Positions 25,286-33,182 are shown, numbered from the stretch's first letter. The stretch is 64,000 nucleotides of DNA from Fodinibius roseus (GCF_900129315.1 NZ_FQUS01000016.1:62001-126000); one strand, 5' to 3'. The notes: generated from the sequence alone by a model not told the origin. Program-made: numbers and translations.

Positions 25286-25537
25286 ATGAAACAAAACTCA
25301 TCAGCAAGTCAAAAGAATTATTCATGGCCCGAACTGCCTGCTCCGGCCGAATGGCAAGAGACACTTGAGATGATTTACCTATGGTCGCAAATGGCTGAAA
25401 ATTCGGATGAGCTGCTGTTTGCCTTCCTTCAGTCAACCAATGAGGCGTCTGATGTGAACAGCGACTGGGATAGAAAGTCTTTGGGAAAAGATGAAGGGGT
25501 TGGGTTAGCTGCTAAACTGGCCGCGTACCCGACTTAA
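25286..25537 (+). pseudogene. DUF5996 gene with internal deletion
   Basis: The 83-residue frame starts YSWPELPAPAEWQETLEMIY, matching the N-terminus of DUF5996 proteins (WPxLPYxxWxxTxxTLHLWxQ), and continues FAFLQSTNEASDVNSDWDRK, matching their C-terminus (FLxSTYEAxAxxxxWDRxxLE). The family normally has about 300 residues, so roughly 200 have been lost in frame. The tail overlaps the convergent Crp/Fnr gene by 33 bp. Not expected to function. Confidence 0.6.
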
Positions 25538-26080
25538 TGTCTCGGGACTGATGCCCAGGTACGAAGCCACCAGATTCAGGGGTACCCGGTTCATGAACTC
25601 CGGATTCTGCTCTATCAGACGGTTGTATTTCTCTTCGGCGGTAAGCCCAAGCGCATTTTCCACACGTTGTTGCAGGGCCACATAGGCATTCTGGAGAATA
25701 ATACGATGGTAGCGTTCATAGGCAGGAATTTCCTCTAACAGCTTTTCGTGGTTTTTACTGTCAAGCACCAGAAGCTCACTGTCTTCAAGCACCTCAATAT
25801 TTAAGTTGGTTGGCTTCCTGGTGAAGAAACTTTGCAGATTTGCCATCCACCAGCCTTCAAAGGCAAAACGTATAACATGCTGGTTGCCTTTTGAATCCAC
25901 GGAGTAAGAATAGAGCGAACCCTTTTCCACAAAAGCCAGCTCGCGGCAAACATCGCCTTCCTGGAGCAGGAATTGCCGTTTAAGCATTCGCTTGGGACGG
26001 AATTTTTTTTTGCACATCTCCCACTGCTCATCGGTTAACGAGACATGCTCCTGAAAACTTTCTTTTAGTACCTGATACAT
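25505..26080 (-). CDS. Crp/Fnr family transcriptional regulator
   Basis: Regulator of 191 residues with a cNMP-binding-like beta roll (KRQFLLQEGDVCRELAFVEKGSLYSY) and a helix-turn-helix (VPLNLVASYLGISPETLSRVRG). No FNR-type cysteine set is present. This short Bacteroidota-type Crp protein ends right after the recognition helix. The YceI gene upstream and the NADP-binding gene downstream carry the same tandem TTGAY-N4-GTCAA site, so it is the obvious regulator; quinone or electrophile stress is a guess from the neighbours (CatE-like VOC, quinone reductase relic). Confidence 0.9.
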   Translation of the reverse strand: MYQVLKESFQEHVSLTDEQWEMCKKKFRPKRMLKRQFLLQEGDVCRELAFVEKGSLYSYSVDSKGNQHVIRFAFEGWWMANLQSFFTRKPTNLNIEVLEDSELLVLDSKNHEKLLEEIPAYERYHRIILQNAYVALQQRVENALGLTAEEKYNRLIEQNPEFMNRVPLNLVASYLGISPETLSRVRGQFSS

Positions 26081-26162
26081 TTGTTGCTGGCTTGGAGATT
26101 GTCACCTTGTTTATGCAAATTGTCTTATCAAAGATATCTGAAAATGTACAGGGAATAATCAG

Positions 26163-26204
26163 AAAATAAAAAAGCGGATACCCTCCGGAAGAGAATACCC
26201 GCTT
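26163..26204 (-). terminator. Rho-independent terminator after YceI gene
   Basis: Read on the minus strand: AAGCGGGTA, a 15-base loop region, TATCCGCTT, then TTTTATTTTC. The stem plus U-run ends the YceI transcript before the Crp gene. Confidence 0.7.
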
Positions 26205-26232
26205 GGTATGCGTAGGGACGTATACTGTTGTT

Positions 26233-26772
26233 TTAGCTTTGGATAAACTGAACGTTCATCTGCAGCTTTATCTTATCTCCCACAACCACGTTGCCTGCCT
26301 CCGTTACAGCATCCCAGGTCAGACCAAACTCTTTTCGATTAATCGTTCCGGTCACTTCGAATCCCGCTTTTGTATTTCCGTAGGGATCGCCGACCGTCCC
26401 GCCGTGCACCACATCCAGGGAAACTTCTTTGGTGATGTCACGGATAGTCAGATCACCGGTAACCTTGTATTCTCCTTCCCCGGCTTTTTCAAAGTTTGTG
26501 GACCCAAACTTAAGCTGCGGATACTCTTCCGCATTAAAGAAGTCTTCAGACTTCAGGTGCTGGTCGCGATCCTCGTTATTGGTGGTAATGCTGTCGATGT
26601 CAGCAGTAAAGCTTGCTTTGGCATTTTCAAAATCGTCGCCGTTGGCTTCAATTTTTCCATCGTACGAACCAAATCTCCCGGTAACGGTCGAAATCACCAG
26701 ATGCTTCACTTTAAATTGAACTTCTGAATGCGTTGGATCTATATTCCACAAGGTTTTAGTTGCAGTAGTCAT
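26233..26772 (-). CDS. YceI family protein
   Basis: Lipocalin-like YceI-fold protein of 179 residues: WNIDPTHSEVQFKVKHLVIS, FTADIDSITTNNEDRDQHLK, DLTIRDITKEVSLDV and NRKEFGLTW are all family blocks. YceI proteins bind long isoprenoid chains such as polyprenols or ubiquinone precursors. No signal peptide is seen, so this is a cytoplasmic member. It ends at a good terminator. A tandem Crp/Fnr-type operator lies 68 bp upstream. Confidence 0.92.
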   Translation of the reverse strand: MTTATKTLWNIDPTHSEVQFKVKHLVISTVTGRFGSYDGKIEANGDDFENAKASFTADIDSITTNNEDRDQHLKSEDFFNAEEYPQLKFGSTNFEKAGEGEYKVTGDLTIRDITKEVSLDVVHGGTVGDPYGNTKAGFEVTGTINRKEFGLTWDAVTEAGNVVVGDKIKLQMNVQFIQS

Positions 26773-26839
26773 TGTGTTATTACTTTGATGTTAAACAGTT
26801 TGTTCGCTCCTAACATAGCGAGTCTTTTCTGTAACACCA

Positions 26840-26876
26840 TTGATATATGACAGGAAATAGTCTTGATATATGTCAA
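26840..26876. promoter_or_regulatory. Tandem Crp/Fnr-type operator
   Basis: TTGATATATGACAG (26840) and TTGATATATGTCAA (26863-26876), 23 bp apart, with CAAAAGA following as at 24879. It matches the operator before the NADP-binding gene in sequence, spacing and distance to the start codon. Confidence 0.65.
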
Positions 26877-27110
26877 AAGACGCGTAAAATTTAACCAATT
26901 CATAAACTGGCCCCTGACAACCGGAAAGTGGTAGATGATAATACCGATAAAATGATTATCAATGAGTTTATAAAATTGTGGGACGAGTCTGATAGCAGAG
27001 TGCGAGAAGACCTGATGAAAACAGTGATCCAGTCATTAACGTGGATAATGATATAATACTGGAGATATTGAGATCAACTTTTTAGCTGACAAAAAGCTGG
27101 AAGCAGAATG
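26877..27110. other. Intergenic stretch, possible short relic
   Basis: No intact gene. A plus-strand frame around 26934-27055 reads VVDDNTDKMIINEFIKLWDE and then SDSRVREDLMKTVIQSLTW before a stop; it looks like the start of a SnoaL-type protein but is too short to assign. Confidence 0.25.
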
Positions 27111-27158
27111 GACTGAAATAAAAAAGTGCGAACCTGGAAACGTCCATGTTCGCACTTT
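27111..27158 (-). terminator. Terminator copy forming left direct repeat of island
   Basis: Read on the minus strand, AAAGTGCGAACATGG, a short loop, CCAGGTTCGCACTTT and a U-rich tail form a strong hairpin terminator. Bases 27111-27140 are identical to 39623-39652, which belong to the terminator of the tRNA-Asn gene. Just beyond the hairpin, 27171-27181 reads CGGCTCCCCG, resembling the 3' end of that tRNA. This is probably an att-like duplication. Confidence 0.6.
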
Positions 27159-27284
27159 AGCTTTACGCGGCTCCCCGTACACCGATAGTATGCGGAAAGT
27201 TTTTCCTTAAAATGGGCTATAAGAGTCTTAAGGCGGGGTCCTAAAGGAAATAAGTACAAAATTGACTACCAAAAACTACTCAAT

Positions 27285-27494
27285 TTGCACCCAAATTTTA
27301 ATGATGCGAACCAAAAACTTTACACAAAAATTGTTAACTCAAAAGCACAAAAACCCAAGAAAAAGAGCAAAAGCAGAGAGGAACAAAGAGAAATATTTCA
27401 GGAGCTATTGGCCTCCGGAGAGGTAGACACACAAGCTGAAATTGCCCGTAGATTTGATGTTAGTCGTGCCTGGGTTTCGAAGGTATTATCCTAG
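27285..27494 (+). CDS. Helix-turn-helix fragment, possibly recombinase C-terminus
   Basis: A 69-residue frame rich in Lys ending in a clear helix-turn-helix: TQAEIARRFDVSRAWVSKVL. No ATG exists in frame; the listed start is a TTG and the frame is open back to 27222 (GNKYKIDYQKLLNLHPNFND), so this is likely the tail of a longer gene. The ending resembles the DNA-binding tail of large serine recombinases (QAELARRLGVSRAxVTQVL). Position beside the island boundary fits an integrase relic, but this is inference. Confidence 0.4.
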   Translation: MHPNFNDANQKLYTKIVNSKAQKPKKKSKSREEQREIFQELLASGEVDTQAEIARRFDVSRAWVSKVLS

Positions 27495-28031
27495 TTCTTT
27501 AGTTTCTGAAAGAATTGATTGTGCCACAAAATCCCATGCTGCCTCATCAGGTAAGCTTGCCAATCGGTAGTTAAGGATCTCCATTAGATACTCGTTAAGG
27601 CGTACTTCCTCCTCACCAAGATTGCTTTTACCCTGCAGCGGTTGGAGGTTAGCTGCCGCTCCTGTTGCCATATCCCCTATCTCCCAGAGATCACTATCGT
27701 CAGGCTCCTGCATCTTTACATACTTAACCTCTTTACCTATTAGACGCTCAAACCGCACTTGTACATCTGGTATCAACTTGCCATCAATGGCATAGCTAAT
27801 ATCCCTGTATAGTTCAATCAATGACATCCATGCGGTTGTATTGTATCCATTTTCACGCATCTCGTTAATCTCCTTGGCCAGGGGACGCCTTTGTAAATAT
27901 CTGATCATAAGATTTGGGAGCATTTCTATTAAACTCCTTTTACAATTCGCTTTCTTGCCCCCCATCTTCAGAAGGAATTTTGTGCCTATATTAGAGTCTA
28001 GTTCTTGGTAACCCAGGATATCTTCAATCAA
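27486..28031 (-). CDS. Hypothetical protein next to YcaO operon
   Basis: A 181-residue frame with no recognised family. It is mixed helical, with a basic segment (KANCKRSLIEMLPNLMIRYL) near the N-terminus and an acidic C-terminal half. The listed start is a TTG; the first in-frame ATG is at 27965, which would remove 22 residues. It is divergent from the precursor-YcaO-TfuA operon, with about 100 bp of AT-rich DNA between, so a regulatory or immunity role is conceivable but unsupported. The 3' end overlaps the HTH fragment by 9 bp. Confidence 0.5.
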   Translation of the reverse strand: MIEDILGYQELDSNIGTKFLLKMGGKKANCKRSLIEMLPNLMIRYLQRRPLAKEINEMRENGYNTTAWMSLIELYRDISYAIDGKLIPDVQVRFERLIGKEVKYVKMQEPDDSDLWEIGDMATGAAANLQPLQGKSNLGEEEVRLNEYLMEILNYRLASLPDEAAWDFVAQSILSETKELG

Positions 28032-28128
28032 TAATTTACATATAAATTATTGTTATCGTTGCATTTATTAAATTATTTATCTATAGTTATTATAAGGATT
28101 ATAATTAATAATAAAGAGGAGGTTACCA

Positions 28129-28422
28129 ATGGGTGATGAAAAAAGACAAGAAAAAGTAGATCAAAAGCAGGAAAAAGGGGGATCGTTAATACGTGGTGCT
28201 GATGGAGCTCTATATTTTATTCCAGATGAAAAACTTAGTTCTTTTAAGTTGCCAGAAGAAGAAGCTTATCTTGCGGAAAAGCTACTTTTTCATCCAGATA
28301 ATTTACAATTTACTTCTTCTATTAGGGGTCGCCTTGTAAAGGATTCTTTGGGTTTGCGTGCAGGAGGATCTACTACAGTCAGCATAATGAATCTAAGTTC
28401 AATTCGTCAATTGAAGCGTTGA
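28129..28422 (+). CDS. Candidate RiPP precursor peptide (97 aa, no Cys)
   Basis: Small protein translated from a very strong Shine-Dalgarno (AGAGGAGG, 28113-28121) and placed 7 bp before the YcaO gene. The N-terminus is charged (MGDEKRQEKVDQKQEK), the middle is GGSLIRGADGALYFIPDEKL, and the C-terminus is LRAGGSTTVSIMNLSSIRQL-KR. It has no cysteine or tryptophan, no signal peptide and no transmembrane segment. Location, size and charged leader-like start suggest a ribosomally made, modified peptide with the modified part possibly in the C-terminal Gly/Ser/Thr stretch. It could alternatively be a small protein partner of YcaO/TfuA. I do not recognise the family. Confidence 0.72.
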   Translation: MGDEKRQEKVDQKQEKGGSLIRGADGALYFIPDEKLSSFKLPEEEAYLAEKLLFHPDNLQFTSSIRGRLVKDSLGLRAGGSTTVSIMNLSSIRQLKR

Positions 28423-28429
28423 GTTACAC

Positions 28430-29674
28430 ATGGTTCGCCTACTCAATGGTATTGAACCAGTCCCAAAAACATTTTATAGCGGTACTCAACGCCTGATTAC
28501 ACCAGAGAACACACTTTTACGTATTAATTGCTTACTAAAAGTAATGGGTATCACGCGTGTAGCCAATGTTACAGGACTGGATTCAATTGGTATTCCAGTG
28601 GTAATAGTAAGCAGGCCCAATTCCCGATCGCTAGCTGTTTCGCAGGGCAAGGGGCTAAATTTAGCTTCAGCGAAAGCTTCAGGTATAATGGAGTCTATTG
28701 AATCTTACCATGCGGAACATATCACACTTCCGTTAAAGTATGGTAGTTATGAGGAATTAAATTACACCCACCGCTTGGTAGATGTGGAAAGACTTCCCAA
28801 GATATCTGGAGGGCTATATCATCCTAATTTAAAAATATTATGGATTGAAGGGTACGATATTATTCAGGATGAGTTAGTCTGGATACCTTATGAAATGGTA
28901 CATACGGATTATACCCTCCCCCTTCCCGTTGGCAGTGGTTGCTTTCCAATTACTTCTAATGGTTTAGCTTCAGGAAACCATTTTCTAGAAGCAGTAAGTC
29001 ATGGTATTTGTGAGGTAGTAGAACGTGATTCAACTACACTTTGGAGATACTTTTCCGAAGAAAAAAAACTTAAATCTCGGATTAATTTGAATACCGTGGA
29101 CCATGTTCATTGCCTTAGAATATTAGAAAAATACAAGAAAGCTAATATTGAAGTTGCAGTGTGGGATACAACTACTGATGTTGGGATACCTTCTTTTCTA
29201 TGTACAATAATTGGAAAAGAGAACAACCCCCTTCGACCGCTTTATTCAACTTCTGGCATGGGTTGTCATCCCGTTCGGCATATTGCTTTGCTACGTGCAC
29301 TTACAGAAGCAGCCCAGAGTCGACTTACATTCATTGCTGGATCTCGTGATGATGCTATCCGAGGTAAGTATGAACGTTATCTAAATCAGGATATACATCA
29401 ATACTTTCGAAAGCAACTTGAAATAAAAGGTCCCTTACGTAAATATTGCGAGATTCCAACATGGGAAAGTAAAACTTTAAATGAGGATGTAAGTTGGGAA
29501 ATTTCCAAACTTACTTCGGCAGGGTTAAAACGAGTCATAGTGGTTGATTTGACAAAAAGTGAGTTTGATATACCTGTCGTTCGAGTTGTTATTCCAGGCC
29601 TAGAAAGTACAGATGAAGCACTAGGTTATGAACCGGGAATTCGTGTCAAAAAACAGCTGGAGAATTCCACATGA
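28430..29674 (+). CDS. YcaO domain protein (TfuA-associated type)
   Basis: ATP-dependent enzyme of the YcaO superfamily, 414 residues. YcaO proteins phosphorylate a backbone amide to form azolines, thioamides or amidines. Visible ATP/Mg motifs are ASAKASGIMESIESYHAE (E88, E91), SNGLASGNHFLEAVSHGICE followed by VVERD (E195, E198, R199), and LRALTEAAQSRLTFIAGSRD (E293, R298). The last block is characteristic of YcaO proteins paired with TfuA, the group that makes thioamides in methanogen methyl-CoM reductase and thioviridamide. The stop overlaps the TfuA start (ATGA). No McbC-type dehydrogenase or E1-like partner is nearby. Base composition is visibly AT-rich compared with flanking genes, indicating acquisition by transfer. 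Confidence 0.92.
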   Translation: MVRLLNGIEPVPKTFYSGTQRLITPENTLLRINCLLKVMGITRVANVTGLDSIGIPVVIVSRPNSRSLAVSQGKGLNLASAKASGIMESIESYHAEHITLPLKYGSYEELNYTHRLVDVERLPKISGGLYHPNLKILWIEGYDIIQDELVWIPYEMVHTDYTLPLPVGSGCFPITSNGLASGNHFLEAVSHGICEVVERDSTTLWRYFSEEKKLKSRINLNTVDHVHCLRILEKYKKANIEVAVWDTTTDVGIPSFLCTIIGKENNPLRPLYSTSGMGCHPVRHIALLRALTEAAQSRLTFIAGSRDDAIRGKYERYLNQDIHQYFRKQLEIKGPLRKYCEIPTWESKTLNEDVSWEISKLTSAGLKRVIVVDLTKSEFDIPVVRVVIPGLESTDEALGYEPGIRVKKQLENST

Positions 29675-31035
29675 GCATCTATATTTTTACTGGACCTACA
29701 ATTGCTTCAGATGAAGCACGAAATACACTTGACGCCATTTATCTACCCCCTGCCGAACAAGGTGATGTCTATAGGGTGGCACTAAAAAAACCAAAGATAA
29801 TTGGTATTATTGATGGTTATTTTGAACGTGTGCCCTCTATTTGGCACAAAGAAATATTATGGGCGATGTCCAAAGGCATACATGTTTACGGGAGTGCTAG
29901 CATGGGCGCACTTCGTGCAGCTGAGTTAGAACAATTTGGGATGATTGGAGTTGGGAAAATTTTTGAATCTTTTCAAAAAGGGACTCTTGAGGATGATGAC
30001 GAAGTTGCCGTGATACATGGAAACGAAGAAAATCATTATCAGACTTTATCTGATGCAATGGTCAATATTCGCCATACTTTTGCTAAGGCTGAAGCAGCCA
30101 AAATAATTAGCCCGGCAACGCGAGAAATATTGGTTAAGATCGCTAAAAATTTTCATTACCCTGAACGTAAATATCAAACGATCTTGCAAAAGGGTGGTGA
30201 TGAGGGTTTATCTAAAGAGGAATTAGACTTGCTAAATAATTGGCTACCTACAGGCAAAGTTGACAAAAAGCATGAGGATGCACTCTTAATGCTAAAAAAA
30301 ATCAATGGTTCCCTTAATGATAATTTAAAACCCAAAAAAATCACATATTCGTTCGAGTACACTGAAACTTGGGATAATTTACGACGATTTTCCGGGGAAT
30401 TAAAGATAGATTCTGATGCAAATTCCGATATGATTTTACTAAATAGAATAATAGATGAACTAAGACTCGACAGTGAAATTTATCCCAAGGCCTTCCAAGG
30501 TGCAATGATACGCCTTTTAGCAATTGATGAAACGTCTAGATTAAACGTAACTATTTCAGATAATATGTTGCAACAAACAATTAATAAATTTAGAATTGAG
30601 CGTGGGTTAATTAAACCAATAGAATTCAAGAATTGGCTTGAAGAGCAACACCTTACCAAAGACCAGTTTTTTCAGTTAATTAAAAGTGAAGCACGACTTC
30701 AGTGGATGGAAAATTTATGCTTGTCAGACGTAATGACTCAAATACCAGATTATTTACGATTACATGGTTTATACAGCGAACTATGTGAACGTGCCAAATC
30801 TAAACAACGCCTTCTTGAATCTCATGGTTTAGAGAATCCCCAACTGGCCGAGGTAGGGTTAACTGAAGAAAGTTTAATAAAATGGTATTTTGATGAACGT
30901 TTAAATCATCCAATCGTTGAAGATATAAAGCAGTACACAAAAGGAATTGGGATTGAGGATTTAGATGAATTTATTCGTATGGCATTACGTGAATTTTGTT
31001 TTCTAAAGTATAAAAAGGAAAATCAAAACTCATAA
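29671..31035 (+). CDS. TfuA-like protein with long C-terminal extension
   Basis: TfuA partner of YcaO, 454 residues. The TfuA domain (about residues 1-165) shows YIFTGPTIASDEAR, PKIIGIIDGYFERVPSIWHK and the core VYGSASMGALRAAELEQFGM. TfuA proteins assist YcaO in thioamide formation, thought to deliver sulfide. Here the domain is followed by about 290 residues of mostly helical sequence with a repeated FRxxxG..WLEEQxLTxDQFxxLI-like segment (about 308-345), not needed for the core fold and possibly involved in peptide binding. It overlaps the YcaO gene by 4 bp and ends the operon; an IS256-type left end begins just after the stop. Confidence 0.9.
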   Translation: MSIYIFTGPTIASDEARNTLDAIYLPPAEQGDVYRVALKKPKIIGIIDGYFERVPSIWHKEILWAMSKGIHVYGSASMGALRAAELEQFGMIGVGKIFESFQKGTLEDDDEVAVIHGNEENHYQTLSDAMVNIRHTFAKAEAAKIISPATREILVKIAKNFHYPERKYQTILQKGGDEGLSKEELDLLNNWLPTGKVDKKHEDALLMLKKINGSLNDNLKPKKITYSFEYTETWDNLRRFSGELKIDSDANSDMILLNRIIDELRLDSEIYPKAFQGAMIRLLAIDETSRLNVTISDNMLQQTINKFRIERGLIKPIEFKNWLEEQHLTKDQFFQLIKSEARLQWMENLCLSDVMTQIPDYLRLHGLYSELCERAKSKQRLLESHGLENPQLAEVGLTEESLIKWYFDERLNHPIVEDIKQYTKGIGIEDLDEFIRMALREFCFLKYKKENQNS

Positions 31036-31039
31036 AAAA

Positions 31040-31177
31040 TCGAGAGTGTAAATCTAACTCTGTCTAGGTTGGTAATTTAAAATCTACTAACTTAGGCAAA
31101 TCATGACACAAAAAGAACTAGATAAACTACAAGAAAAAGCGTTGGCTCAGCTTAAATCAGGTTGTAAGCTTCCCTAA
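31040..31177 (+). mobile_element. IS256-family left end and transposase start, truncated
   Basis: CGAGAGTGTAAATCTAACTC at 31040 resembles an IS256-family terminal repeat. ATG 31103 then reads MTQKELDKLQEKALAQLKSG, the conserved N-terminus of IS256 transposases, before changing into unrelated sequence and stopping at 31177. Only 24 codons remain of about 400. Confidence 0.65.
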
Positions 31178-31220
31178 AAGTTGACCGTTTGAAAGTAGAT
31201 AAAATTCACTACTGAGCCCC
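31163..31220 (+). repeat. Inverted repeat, copy 1 (partner at 39565)
   Basis: GTAAGCTTCCCTAAAAGTTG, then ACCGTTTGAAAGTAGATAAA, then ATTCACTACT. The reverse complement of 39565-39620 aligns over about 55 bp with some ten mismatches. Position directly at the break in the IS256 relic suggests that this is the end of another mobile element or a recombination scar. Confidence 0.55.
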
Positions 31221-31236
31221 TAGCTGTAAGTGCGTC

Positions 31237-32433
31237 TCATTTCACTTTCATTACCATCAATGTCATATCATCTTGCACCGTATTCATCTTGGCCCATTCT
31301 TCAGCTGCCCTCGACAGGTGCTCGATGATTGTACGGGGCGCTTCCAGCGCGACATCTTGAAGCAGAGACTTGATACGGTCTTCCCCAAAAAACTCGCGCC
31401 GCTCATTCCTCAGTTCCATGAGTCCGTCACTCATCAGTAGAAAAATATCACCTTTATACAATGCCACTTCTATTGATTGATACGGAAAATCCGGAAATCC
31501 GCCCAGTGGCATGCCCTTGATCACAATCTCTGTGACCTTGTTGTCGGCAATACTGTAATGGTAGGTGTATGGCATGCCTGCAGACGTTATCAGGAGCCGT
31601 TCTGGAGTTACTTTCGCAATAGTCATCGCCATATACATATTGCGAAACCCTAACATCTTAAGGGCGCGTGACATCTCCTGTAATATGCGGATAGGATCCG
31701 GACGTGGGGCAAGGGAGTCAAACAGCATTTTGGTGGCTGTGACGATAGTCCCCGCTTTCAGTCCATGCCCAGTAGCATCTCCAATAGCAACCGTGAGTGT
31801 GTCATCGGAATCGACCAGAAAATCGTAATAATCGCCGCCGACTTCATACGCCGTATTCATGCACACTGCAATATCCAGATATGGAAGCTGCGGAATGCTT
31901 TTCGGGAGCATGGCAAGCTGAAGCTGACGCGCGTCCTCCAGGTCATTTTTCATGCGGCGGTTCGCCGCCTCAAGCTTCTTCGCAGTTGTGCGCAATGACT
32001 CTTCCGAAGTCTTGCGTATTGTAATATCAGATTGAATGCCAATAAAATGGGTCACATTATCATTGGGGTCGAGCACAGGAGTGATGGACAGATTGTTCCA
32101 GAACGGGGTGCCATCTTTTCGGTAATTCAGGATCTCCACCGTACACGCCCGTTGTTCCTTGACGGCCTTCCTGATTGTCTTCACTGTATTGGGATCCGTA
32201 TCAGGTCCCTGCAAAAACCGACAATTCTTGCCCAGCACAGTATCGATCGGATAACCTGTCAGATTCTCAAAGCCGCTATTTGCATAAATAATCGGATTGT
32301 CAGGGAGTAGGTTGTCCGAGATGGTGATACCTTCAGCCACGGCAGAAATTGCCCGTTCCTTTAAGGACAACTGCTCTATGAGCGGTTTGTCATCCAGGAA
32401 ACGAATATTGGAATTCTGTTTTCTATTGGGCAT
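31237..32433 (-). CDS. LOV-domain blue-light PP2C/SpoIIE-type phosphatase
   Basis: A 398-residue two-domain signalling protein. Residues about 25-140 form a PAS/LOV domain with the photoactive cysteine motif GKNCRFLQ (C71), NYRKDGTPFWNNLSITPV and FIGIQSDIT, all hallmarks of flavin-binding blue-light sensors. A coiled linker (about 140-185) leads to a SpoIIE/RsbU phosphatase domain with LPKSIPQLPYLDIA, GGDYYDF and GDATGHG. Such proteins dephosphorylate anti-sigma antagonists in partner-switching stress pathways. No STAS or RsbW-like partner is in the window. ATG at 32433. Confidence 0.92.
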   Translation of the reverse strand: MPNRKQNSNIRFLDDKPLIEQLSLKERAISAVAEGITISDNLLPDNPIIYANSGFENLTGYPIDTVLGKNCRFLQGPDTDPNTVKTIRKAVKEQRACTVEILNYRKDGTPFWNNLSITPVLDPNDNVTHFIGIQSDITIRKTSEESLRTTAKKLEAANRRMKNDLEDARQLQLAMLPKSIPQLPYLDIAVCMNTAYEVGGDYYDFLVDSDDTLTVAIGDATGHGLKAGTIVTATKMLFDSLAPRPDPIRILQEMSRALKMLGFRNMYMAMTIAKVTPERLLITSAGMPYTYHYSIADNKVTEIVIKGMPLGGFPDFPYQSIEVALYKGDIFLLMSDGLMELRNERREFFGEDRIKSLLQDVALEAPRTIIEHLSRAAEEWAKMNTVQDDMTLMVMKVK

Positions 32434-33182
32434 TAGGATGTGCCGGAGTATGGGTGGTCGTGAAGAGTAGCTTGCACCATATAATTGGAGTTCGAGACGA
32501 TAATCAGGAATCTGGAACCGTCGGGGGAAAAGTCCTGACGATTGCCTCTCGCTACCGGAATATCGCTGAGATTTCTTGTATTCATATTAAGTGATTTGCC
32601 AGTAGCCAGAGATTCACCGATACTGTTGATGTCCAATCACAGTCCGACAGTGAACCCGATGACTACTTAACTCCTCAGTATAGGCATTTTGTGCCGCATT
32701 GACAACATTATAGGACACCGGCCCAAACACACGCAGGCTAAACTTCACCCCAGCAAACTCCTCACCGTCACTACGCACTGAAGGGCGGATCCAACGCGCT
32801 TTCTACCGATGGCTCCGACGGTACAGCTCCGGCAGATTAAGCACAATGTCGTTATCCTGCGCGGTCGGTCTTCCCAATTTGTCACAGTTTTTGAGGCTGG
32901 TTTTTTGCTTCTCTTTTATTTTGTAAGAGCTCCAGGGGTTCGGGCTTAATTTGTGGTCAGCTTTTTTCGGGTTCCGGGGCGGAACCAGTGCCCTTTTCTG
33001 GCCTAGCGTCCCTGCCATCCTCGTCCATTTCGTGTTCCTGATTTTGTGGAATATTTCCAGGTGCTTCTTGCCGTTTTCCCAAAGCCCATCTTTCGTTTTG
33101 TCTTGACCGCCCCTTAACATTCAACCATCAGCAAGGTTTGGTTTTCTGCTTCTATATCGTCACTGCTGTTTTGCAAGTTTTG
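32434..33182. other. Gap of about 750 bp with coding relics and IS110 left flank
   Basis: No intact gene. Minus-strand frames carry short coding-like pieces: GVKFSLRVFGPVSYNVVNAA around 32700-32760 and DFSPDGSRFLIIVSNSNYMV around 32475-32545, in different frames with stops between; I cannot name the parent gene. The stretch 32810-33182 directly precedes the IS110 transposase relic. In IS110-group elements the non-coding left end encodes the bridge RNA, so remnants of one could lie here; I see no decisive structure. Confidence 0.35.

Noticed and set aside
32803-33120. 105-codon minus-strand frame upstream of the IS110 relic
   Set aside because: Lys/Arg-rich sequence without any family pattern, in what is probably the non-coding left end of the element.
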